Below are positions 1 through 6,403 of a stretch of 33,004 bases of DNA, piece after piece. Numbering within the stretch: the stretch's first letter is position 1; every line of letters starts with the position of its first letter. Source of the stretch: Candidatus Danuiimicrobium aquiferis (lineage in GTDB: Bacteria > Omnitrophota > Omnitrophia > Omnitrophales > Danuiimicrobiaceae); NCBI GenBank assembly GCA_001804285.1, contig MHFR01000031.1:1-33004 (forward strand), read 5' to 3'. Under the pieces are notes generated by a model. It made no database searches. It was not told the origin of the DNA and worked only from the letters and a program-made list of their open reading frames with translations. The position numbers were made by a program, and so were the translations under genes.

Positions 1-582
1 GAGTGTGAAGTTTGAGTTATTGTCTCGGACCGGGTTGACGACGATCACTCGGAATACGTATCCATACACGCGATGGAGTTACAGCAAAGGTAATTATAAT
101 GGGTCGAATTTGTTAGGGGACTATCAATTGACAGCAACTCCGTACAGTGGTGTGAATGGGACGGGAGAGGTTGGGGTTCCGTTAACGATTAGATTCACGG
201 TGGAGTACGAAAATCCGAGGATTGAAAAATTCAAGTTGATTGATGCGACTCTTGACAAACCGGTGCACGGATATGATCCGCTTGTGGATGGCGCAATATT
301 GAGTCTTACAAGCATTCCGTCCTATGTGAATATCGAGGCGATAACAAATCCTACGCGGCTTGGCAGTGTGAAATTAGTCTTAACGAAACCGAGCGGAACG
401 GTGCTGACGGTGAAACGCGATTTGCCGCTTTACACAGTGTGGAGCCGGACGGGAAACGATTATAAAGGTGTGAAGCTCGGAAAAGGGAAATATGTGCTGA
501 GTGCGACACCCTACAGTCAGAGCAGTTATCAAGGCGTGGTCGGTGAGACGGAGACGATTAGGTTTGAGGTGGTGTAAAGAAA
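1..582 (+). repeat. Long direct repeat, copy 1 (partner 12085-12666)
   Basis: Bases 1-582 align without gaps to 12085-12666 (constant offset 12084). By eye there are about 38 substitutions in the 577 coding bases (~93% identity), and similarity stops about five bases after the shared stop codon. Copy 1 is cut by the window edge, so the repeat may extend further left. Confidence 0.9.
2..577 (+). CDS. C-terminal end of a secreted modular protein, two tandem C-terminal repeat domains (5' end outside window)
   Basis: The reading frame is open to the left edge, so this is the 3' end of a longer gene; the GTG at 5 is an internal valine (the context is S-V-K-F-E-L in the intact paralogue). It encodes about 190 residues that make up one incomplete and one complete copy of a ~115-residue repeat. 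Each copy has FKLIDA, YDPLVDG, NIEAITNP, GSVK, TPYS and TIRF signatures. This pattern resembles a beta-sandwich repeat found near the C-terminus of many secreted bacterial proteins with a GxYxLxATPYS core; its function is not known to me. The protein is 177/190 identical to the last 190 residues of the giant protein ending at 12661. There is no LPXTG, PEP-CTERM or other recognisable sorting tail after it. I infer a paralogue of that giant protein arranged in tandem with it. Confidence 0.85.
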   Translation, partial: SVKFELLSRTGLTTITRNTYPYTRWSYSKGNYNGSNLLGDYQLTATPYSGVNGTGEVGVPLTIRFTVEYENPRIEKFKLIDATLDKPVHGYDPLVDGAILSLTSIPSYVNIEAITNPTRLGSVKLVLTKPSGTVLTVKRDLPLYTVWSRTGNDYKGVKLGKGKYVLSATPYSQSSYQGVVGETETIRFEVV

Positions 583-617
583 GTTAAAAATCAAAATTCA
601 AAAGTGAAAAGTTTGGC

Positions 618-640
618 AGCGCTTTTGGCGCTTAATTTTA
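618..640 (+). terminator. Weak terminator-like hairpin after the left-edge gene
   Basis: A five-base-pair stem (AGCGC at 618-622, GCGCT at 628-632) is followed by TAATTTTA. It lies 40 bases after the stop of the left-edge gene. The stem is short, so this is a weak candidate. Confidence 0.3.
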
Positions 641-653
641 AATCATAGGTATT

Positions 654-741
654 CGTCATTGCGAACCGCCGAAGATAGGCGAAGCAATCGCAGGATCATA
701 GATTGCTTCACCACTATTTGATTCTACGGTTCGTAATGACG
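654..741. repeat. Palindromic dispersed-repeat-like element (88 bp) between convergent genes
   Basis: Outer arms CGTCATTGCGAACC (654-667) and GGTTCGTAATGACG (728-741) are inverted with 13/14 matches. Inner arms GAAGCAATC (681-689) and GATTGCTTC (701-709) pair perfectly. This nested cruciform design is the familiar form of small non-coding palindromic elements scattered in many bacterial genomes. It lies between the 3' ends of two convergent genes, the usual place for such elements. AT-rich flanks (about 586-611 and 750-782) are also roughly inverted copies of each other; the right flank overlaps the stop codon of the FecR-like gene. Confidence 0.75.
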
Positions 742-775
742 GGGATATCTTTTTTGACTTTTGACTTATTACTTT

Positions 776-2206
776 TTACTTCTGTCCCAAATACTCCTTT
801 GCTTCTTCTGCCACGTCCGTATCCGGCCAGTTTTTGAGAACAGTTTCGAATGCTTCGTTTGCTTCTTTAACTTTTCCGATACGTTTAAGTAAGATTCCTT
901 CAGATGTTTTTGCTAAAGCCCGTACTTCATCGGAATAGTTTTTATTTTCAACAATCTCATTTAATAGTCCCAACGCGATTTCATCTTCTTCGTAATAACA
1001 CATCAAAGAACTTATAAAAAGGCGCAGTTGGGAGCTGATATCAAAACGGCGTTCTTCGTCATAGCGGTCCGCAAGCTGTTCTAAGATTTGAGTTCCGCGC
1101 CTGATTGAGAACCTATCTTTCTCTTCGAGCAGATTTTGTGCTTTTTCCAGCATCGCCGAACGGGAAGCGTCTTTTAAATTGAAAAAAGCAAAGGCGGCCG
1201 CCTGTTTTTCTTTATTCACAAGCGCGGCGGCCGGTTTATCGCGTGACAGTATCAGCGCAGCGATCTTTTCTTCAGGGGCAAAACGGACTAATGCTTCCAA
1301 TGAGCTTTGTGAAATATTTGCCGGCAGTTTAAATGACATGGATGGTTCGAAGATGAATTCTTCCAGGGTTTGAAGTTTAAATTTTGCCGGGACATCAGGA
1401 AATTGAGGCTGTTTTTTGATTTCTATAGTGCCTTTGAGCACAGCAGAGGTGAATTTTTTATCACCCAATTGTTCAATCATCGCAATGGTTCCGAAATTGG
1501 TAACAGAAAACCATGGCATTGAAAGAGAAAAGTCGCCCCGGCCCAACCCGTTTCCGGATTTGAAGAAAAGCTTTCCCGAATTCATAGTGAATTCGTTGCG
1601 GCCGAAGCCGAAATGCGAAAACTTTCTAATATTCAATTTTGTGTATTCTTCGAGTTTAAGAATAAACAACCCCTTGCGCTCTAATAGGACTGTTTCGTTT
1701 TCTTTCAGCACGAGCTCAGAGTTTGTGTTGATGAACATTCCTTGAGACAGTTCTCTTTTGGTTCCGTTGACTTGATAAGCCGGTGCGCCTGTCAAACTGA
1801 TTACTTTTAATCGATGCTGGAACTCCCAGACAACGCCTCCGAGAAGTGACGCACAAACGATAGCGAGAGCAGTTAAAGCGACAACCGAATGCGGAATTTT
1901 AAAAGAGAAAGCCAATGCAGCATCGGCCCAATTCAACGCGGGTTGATACCAAGTCAGGGCCGGAAGCGGCTCCAGCCGGGTGACTTCGAAAACGCGTTCG
2001 TCCATGGAGAGGGGAGACGCTTCTTCAGTCAAGGCATGAAGCAGTACTTTCGTTTCTTCCATGGAGATCAGCAGATTCTTTAATTCAGGGCTTTCGTTAA
2101 TGGCGGATCGAACCAGCTCCTCTTTTTCCGGAGGCAATTGGCCATCCGCGAACAAGCTGACATCTTGCGCGGTGATCTTTTTCGACGGCGCTAAGACAAA
2201 TGGCAT
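776..2206 (-). CDS. FecR-like membrane anti-sigma factor with C-terminal TPR-like region
   Basis: A 476-residue protein. Residues 10-75 form an alpha-helical, acidic anti-sigma-like head (LFADGQL...) without the HxxxCxxC zinc motif. One membrane helix lies at about 106-127. It is followed by a FecR-type beta domain (about 133-262) with the typical course of T/G-rich strands and the FSVTNFGT...LKGTIEI motif. The last ~110 residues (about 365-476) are helical and TPR-like, ending in a VLKNWPDTDVAEEAKEYL outer-membrane-lipoprotein-style repeat. Expected topology is N-in, with FecR and TPR parts in the periplasm. In FecI/FecR-type systems such a protein holds or activates its cognate ECF sigma across the inner membrane. 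Here the sigma gene ends 14 bases upstream on the same strand, so the two form an operon. The ATG at 2206 is preceded by AAAGGGA. The TPR extension is unusual for plain FecR and may sense periplasmic or envelope partners (inference). Confidence 0.8.
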   Translation of the reverse strand: MPFVLAPSKKITAQDVSLFADGQLPPEKEELVRSAINESPELKNLLISMEETKVLLHALTEEASPLSMDERVFEVTRLEPLPALTWYQPALNWADAALAFSFKIPHSVVALTALAIVCASLLGGVVWEFQHRLKVISLTGAPAYQVNGTKRELSQGMFINTNSELVLKENETVLLERKGLFILKLEEYTKLNIRKFSHFGFGRNEFTMNSGKLFFKSGNGLGRGDFSLSMPWFSVTNFGTIAMIEQLGDKKFTSAVLKGTIEIKKQPQFPDVPAKFKLQTLEEFIFEPSMSFKLPANISQSSLEALVRFAPEEKIAALILSRDKPAAALVNKEKQAAAFAFFNLKDASRSAMLEKAQNLLEEKDRFSIRRGTQILEQLADRYDEERRFDISSQLRLFISSLMCYYEEDEIALGLLNEIVENKNYSDEVRALAKTSEGILLKRIGKVKEANEAFETVLKNWPDTDVAEEAKEYLGQK

Positions 2207-2220
2207 ATCATTTCCCTTTC

Positions 2221-2838
2221 TCAGTATGAAAAATAAAATTCGATATTAAATTTTTTCGGATCTATTCGTTTCTTTAACATCATCCTTGCTTTTGCAAGAC
2301 GGCCGGCAGCGGTATTGTAGGGAATCCGCAGGATATCCTGTATTTCTTCGTATGACAGTTCCTGTATGTCATGCAAAATTAAAACCGCGCGATATTTTTC
2401 CGGTAACGTGCTAATTAATTTTTGAATTGCTTCAGAATATTCTCTGGCTTTCAAGGTGTCTAACGGATTCGGACCTTTAGCTGAAAGCGAATCTTCCAGG
2501 TTACCCGGTTCTTGCTCGTTTTTTTCTTCGTGAATTGAAATCATTTCCGGAGTATGTGTCCGCTGCTTAAAATGATGGCGGGTAAAATTTTGGGCAATTC
2601 GATAAATCCACGGTGCTGCTGATCTTCCCGGGCGGTATTGATGCAAATGCCGGTAGACGTTGATAAAGGTTTTTTGTGTAATCTCCTCAGCGGCCCCACG
2701 GTCACCGGAAAGGCGATATACATAATTAAAGATCTTCACTTTGTATTTCATATATAAAGTTTCAAATGCACTCCTATTGCCATTTGAAGCATTCTCGATC
2801 AATTCATTGTCAGATAAAGTCGGATTCATTTCCCACAT
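2221..2838 (-). CDS. ECF-type sigma-70 family RNA polymerase sigma factor
   Basis: About 205 residues. Sigma region 2 spans roughly 28-93, with the conserved APWIYRIAQNFTRHH stretch matching the region 2.2-2.4 pattern (WlyrIArN). Region 4 spans about 138-195, with STLPEKYRAVLILHDIQELS followed by a helix-turn-helix (YEEIQDILRIPYNTAAGRLAKAR). The linker (95-130) is acidic and long, with no region 3, as in ECF factors. The usual VKSRLxRAR end of the recognition helix is replaced by TAAGRLAKAR. The start may be the ATG at 2838 or the ATG three codons later at 2829; neither has a strong ribosome site. It is the first gene of an operon with the FecR-like anti-sigma gene and is divergent from the secreted beta-helix/LamG gene at 3064, a plausible target. 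FecI-like or planctomycete-like ECF groups are both possible. Confidence 0.88.
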   Translation of the reverse strand: MWEMNPTLSDNELIENASNGNRSAFETLYMKYKVKIFNYVYRLSGDRGAAEEITQKTFINVYRHLHQYRPGRSAAPWIYRIAQNFTRHHFKQRTHTPEMISIHEEKNEQEPGNLEDSLSAKGPNPLDTLKAREYSEAIQKLISTLPEKYRAVLILHDIQELSYEEIQDILRIPYNTAAGRLAKARMMLKKRIDPKKFNIEFYFSY

Positions 2839-2999
2839 ATATATCTATGACGCTTAATGTAAAATTTTTTGTTTATTTGAGAGTTTTTTCTCTAACTGTA
2901 TTATGGACGAGCGGTTGCCATTAGTAAAAGTATTTAAGAAGACTATTTCGTTAAATTGTCTTAACTTATGGAAGTTAAACATTTTAATAAACTCGCAAT

Positions 3000-3027
3000 T
3001 TGATTTTCTTAAAATATCGGCTATATT
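3000..3027 (+). promoter_or_regulatory. Candidate sigma-70-type promoter for the 3064 gene
   Basis: TTGATT (3000-3005), a 16-base spacer and TATATT (3022-3027) lie about 37 bases upstream of the start, ahead of a strong ribosome site. The surrounding 2839-3063 region is AT-rich and divergent, so a separate ECF promoter could also lie here; I cannot define one. Confidence 0.35.
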
Positions 3028-3046
3028 TTAAGTAGCTGGAGAAAAG

Positions 3047-3054
3047 AAAGGAGG
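3047..3054 (+). promoter_or_regulatory. Strong Shine-Dalgarno AAAGGAGG deciding the 3064 start
   Basis: AAAGGAGG ends nine bases before the GTG at 3064 and twelve before the ATG at 3067. The spacing slightly favours GTG. It is the strongest ribosome site I see in the window, which suggests high translation of the secreted protein. Confidence 0.7.
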
Positions 3055-3063
3055 AAAGGGTGT

Positions 3064-5799
3064 GTGATGAATCCCAATGGGTGTCTTATTGTCTTCAGAA
3101 TTCTTATTCTAAGTCTGCCTTTATTTTACCCTTTCACCGCATTAGCGCGAGATGCGCCGACTGTTCAAATAGAAGAAACTCAATTGGTGGTCATTCAAGA
3201 CGGCAACGTGTATGAAGTTCCGATGTCTGAAGGTTTCGGGTTTTCGGATTCTGCGCCTAATGTAAAACTGTTTTGGGTTAAAGCTTCAAAAACAACCGGC
3301 ACAAAGTTCTCGAAAGAGGTTTCATCAACCTTAGAGAATCCGTCCGGGACGTCCCAAATAATCAATGTTCCAAAACCACCTGTTCCATATGTTACCGTTT
3401 TGGATGATTCCGTTTCTGAAAATATTCCTTCGATAGCTGTAGATAATCAAAATATATCAGATGAAAAGCCAAAAGAAGATGCGGACCAGAATGCCCAACC
3501 GGGAGAGCAAGATTCCGGAACAAGCGAGGATTCGGATCCATCGCCTCCGCCTGATTCAGATGTCCCAGTGATCATTGTTCCCCCTATTGTTACAAATCAG
3601 AATCCAGTAAGTTCTGCCGGTGCTGATATTGTTGTGACCGACGTTAATGAAGACGGTTTCGAAAATGTTGTTTTGAATGGAAACGGTTCTTCGGATTCTG
3701 ACGGTAGCGTTACGGTCTACGATTGGCGGAAGAACGGTACTTCCATAGGTACGGGACAAAGTGAAACGGTTAATCTTTCGGTCGGGACGCATGAAATCGA
3801 GTTAGTCGTGACGGATAATGACAGTGCTACCGATTCAGATTCCGTGACTGTTAGTGTGCTCGCCAATTCTGGCACACCAACGGTTTTTTCCGTGAATTAC
3901 CGCTCGATCGGCACAAGTGCAGCCACCTATTCTGTGGGGACCGTTTCTGCTGAATCGGATTCCGACGTGATCAACGGAAATGGAACCGCTTGGTTGTCCG
4001 GTAACTGGGGCCGCGGGGATAAAATTAATATCAACGGTAACGACTATTTTATTGATTCCATCCTTTCAGACACACAGTTGACCTTGCAGGCGGATTTTGA
4101 GGAAACTTCAGTCGGCACTTTACCTTATTCTATTTCGCGCTCATTTCATACGGTTAACGCTTGGGAGGCGGCGGTTGACGGTGATTTGATAGCAGACAAT
4201 CGAAGTGAAGTAGGCGTTTTATATAAAGACGGTGTTTTTGATGAGCATGTGATAATAGACGGGTCTACGACCGATGCGACGCATACGATTACATTGACCG
4301 CGGCAGAAGACAATAAGCATTTGGGCGCAGCCGGAGCAGGAATTATTTTTGAGCCGACAGATACGGTTCCCCATTCGGTGGATCCCGAACGGAGAGAGCA
4401 TGCGTTTCAAATTGATGATGACTATGTCACAGTGGAGTGGGTGGAGGTGCGGAACTGGGCTGGATGGAGCGTGTTGGATTTAAACGCTTCACCCGAAGCA
4501 TTTCGTGTAAACGGAAATCATTTTGTTTTGCGAAATGCGATTGTCCATGATCAGACGGCTTCCACGCACGCGGACGGTGTTTATATCAATCTTGACAATT
4601 TAACGGCTACGATCGAAAACTCATTGTTCTATAATATCGAACGGTCGGCCGTTCATTTGGAAGCGAACCGGGCGGGAGTTCCGCAAGATATCCAAAACAC
4701 GACAGTCTCGGTCAAAAATACGACTATATTCGGGTGCCATCAAAATGGCGCGAGTTTTTATGGGAATATCGGTTTTTCTGCGGGGCCTTCGGTTGGAAAT
4801 TATGTTAATACCGTGATGGTCCTTGAAAATGTGATATCGATGGATGCGATGACTCCGGCGGGACAGGGAGATTTCAGCGAATCCGGAGGCAGTTTTACGA
4901 GTTCCAGGAACAACCTTTCTTCGGACCTTACGGCGCCGGGAACAGATTCACTTACAAATATTCTTTCTATAGATGTCTTTAACGAGCCCGCCGTGTATGA
5001 CTTGACTTTGAAAAATGCTTCTCCCTCAATCGATTCCGGCGCGGATCTTTCGGCGTCGGGAATCAGTCATGATCTGGCGGGTGAAGTGCGGCCGGTTGAC
5101 GGTGACGCGGATTCGTTTTTTCAATATGATATAGGGGCCTATGAATGGCGGGGGGCGGTTGTGAATATGCATTTTAACGATAATCCGAATGATGGCGTTC
5201 TGGACAGTTCATCTCACCACAATGATGGCGCCTGTGCCGCTGGAACGACTTGTCCGGCTTCAGCGAATAACAGGGAGGGCAGTACGAATAGCGCGTACAC
5301 ATTCGATGGCGATGATTATATTACACTTGCCAATGATCCCAGTTTCGATTTTCAAAACGCGATTACGATGGCAGCCTGGGTGAAGCCCACCGGGTCAGCG
5401 TGGAGGACGATTGTATCACGAGGATGGCAATCGCTTTATTTTGTTATATCGGGCACTGCTTATAATGGCGGTTACCGGATCGGTGTCCAATTGCGCGGGG
5501 TCAGCGGATTTGCAAGTGTTTGGTATCCGGACGTTGCGATCATGAACGACGTTTGGACACATATCGCAGTAACGTACGATGGTTCTGATGTTATTGTCTA
5601 CAAGGACGGTGTGGTAGCTGCGACGCAGGCGGGAAACGGTTTGCTGGATCTGCTCAACGAACCTATTTTTATCGGCAAAAATATGCCTATGGATCCGGTG
5701 GGCGGTGAATATTTTAATGGGACCATGGACGAAGTAAAAATATATGAACGCAGTCTTACCCAAGACGAAATTCAAGCATTGTCACAGGAATCGGATTAA
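3064..5799 (+). CDS. Secreted PKD / parallel beta-helix / LamG protein
   Basis: A 911-residue protein. It has a signal peptide (residues 1-29, hydrophobic ILILSLPLFYPF core, cleavage probably after TALA). An acidic, Pro/Ser/Asp-rich linker follows (about 130-170), then a PKD-like domain (about 180-266, with DSDGSVTVYDW and VTDNDSA). A right-handed parallel beta-helix comes next (about 355-635), with repeated IENS, VKNTTIFG and VLENV turns as in pectate-lyase-like folds. It closes with a SPSIDSGADL...DIGAYEW end of the choice-of-anchor-Q/chondroitinase-B type (637-696). Residues 699-911 form a LamG/concanavalin-like jelly roll (AYTFDGDDYI, AAWVKPTG, WTHIAVTYDG, MDEVKIYERSLT). The likely role is carbohydrate binding or lysis, or surface adhesion, outside the cell; catalytic residues cannot be identified by eye. 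It lies divergent from the ECF/FecR pair. It lacks the tandem C-terminal repeat of its neighbours. Confidence 0.8.
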   Translation: MMNPNGCLIVFRILILSLPLFYPFTALARDAPTVQIEETQLVVIQDGNVYEVPMSEGFGFSDSAPNVKLFWVKASKTTGTKFSKEVSSTLENPSGTSQIINVPKPPVPYVTVLDDSVSENIPSIAVDNQNISDEKPKEDADQNAQPGEQDSGTSEDSDPSPPPDSDVPVIIVPPIVTNQNPVSSAGADIVVTDVNEDGFENVVLNGNGSSDSDGSVTVYDWRKNGTSIGTGQSETVNLSVGTHEIELVVTDNDSATDSDSVTVSVLANSGTPTVFSVNYRSIGTSAATYSVGTVSAESDSDVINGNGTAWLSGNWGRGDKININGNDYFIDSILSDTQLTLQADFEETSVGTLPYSISRSFHTVNAWEAAVDGDLIADNRSEVGVLYKDGVFDEHVIIDGSTTDATHTITLTAAEDNKHLGAAGAGIIFEPTDTVPHSVDPERREHAFQIDDDYVTVEWVEVRNWAGWSVLDLNASPEAFRVNGNHFVLRNAIVHDQTASTHADGVYINLDNLTATIENSLFYNIERSAVHLEANRAGVPQDIQNTTVSVKNTTIFGCHQNGASFYGNIGFSAGPSVGNYVNTVMVLENVISMDAMTPAGQGDFSESGGSFTSSRNNLSSDLTAPGTDSLTNILSIDVFNEPAVYDLTLKNASPSIDSGADLSASGISHDLAGEVRPVDGDADSFFQYDIGAYEWRGAVVNMHFNDNPNDGVLDSSSHHNDGACAAGTTCPASANNREGSTNSAYTFDGDDYITLANDPSFDFQNAITMAAWVKPTGSAWRTIVSRGWQSLYFVISGTAYNGGYRIGVQLRGVSGFASVWYPDVAIMNDVWTHIAVTYDGSDVIVYKDGVVAATQAGNGLLDLLNEPIFIGKNMPMDPVGGEYFNGTMDEVKIYERSLTQDEIQALSQESD

Positions 5800-5994
5800 C
5801 CTTCCTAATAGAAGTTTCATTCCGTCTCTTTAACCAGCCAGAGGATATCGTTTCTTTTGTCCCTGTAACCCCTTTAAAAACAATGACTTATAACCTACCG
5901 ATAAATAATCGAAAAAAAATGGGACATAGGTCATAGATGTATACAGAAGTAATGAGTTACAGTAAACGGGCAGGTTTAGGAAGGGGCATGAGAG

Positions 5995-6258
5995 ATGATG
6001 GAAAACAATATTATTCGAGACGGAAATCATTCGATCGTGAAAGTTATCATTCTAAGCGGCCAATCGTACTATTTAGAGATATTTCCGCCAGCCCCGTGTG
6101 AAAGCTATAGGGCTGAAAATAGATTCATTCATTCATCTTACAAAATTCAAGAAGGGGAGGATAGTGGTTGCTTTTTTGCCGCGGTAAACGGCAGACCGGT
6201 AGCCCATAGTGCCGAGCTCAAAGAGCCATCGGTGCGAACGTATCATGTGGACGAATAA
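5995..6258 (+). CDS. Possible small protein of unknown function
   Basis: An 87-codon open frame begins ATGATG at 5995, eight bases after AGGAAGGGG (5978-5986), a good ribosome site. The product has no signal peptide or membrane helix and I do not recognise a family; it contains two cysteines and a mixed, protein-like composition. It ends before the preferred start of the giant gene at 6404, and a terminator-like hairpin lies between them. The flanking stretch 5800-5994 is AT-rich with no other gene that I can see. It could be a real small gene, a leader peptide, or chance. Confidence 0.35.
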   Translation: MMENNIIRDGNHSIVKVIILSGQSYYLEIFPPAPCESYRAENRFIHSSYKIQEGEDSGCFFAAVNGRPVAHSAELKEPSVRTYHVDE

Positions 6259-6305
6259 TAAAGATTCAAAACCGAGAATGCAAAGGGTTGAAATTGAAAA
6301 CAGTC

Positions 6306-6356
6306 GAACCGCCGGTTTCCTGACTTTTTTGTCAAGGATACCGGTTCTTGTTTTTT
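6306..6356 (+). terminator. Terminator- or attenuator-like hairpin upstream of the giant gene
   Basis: Arms at about 6306-6324 and 6331-6347 (right arm GTCAAGGATACCGGTTC) pair with one bulge or mismatch region, giving roughly 14-15 pairs around a TTTTTT loop. CTTG and a six-T run (6351-6356) follow. It lies between the small open frame ending at 6258 and the start at 6404. Its presence argues against starting the giant gene at the upstream in-frame ATG (6209). Confidence 0.5.
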
Positions 6357-6403
6357 GGGCCGATGCATTTGGGCAGTGCATTAGAAAAACAGGAAAGAAA
6401 ACT

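Noticed and set aside
6259-6350. Possible cyclic di-GMP (GEMM-I) riboswitch: ATGCAAAG followed by a CCGCCGGTTTCC stretch
   Set aside because: The first half of the GEMM core (GCAAACC) is absent upstream and the paired elements do not align. The second half is better explained by the hairpin. A covariance search would decide.
6209-6403. In-frame 5' extension of the giant gene back to an ATG at 6209
   Set aside because: It would run through a terminator-like hairpin and overlap a small open frame with its own ribosome site. The ATG at 6404 has a well-spaced AGGAAAG. I kept 6404 but note that TTG 6626 is also possible.
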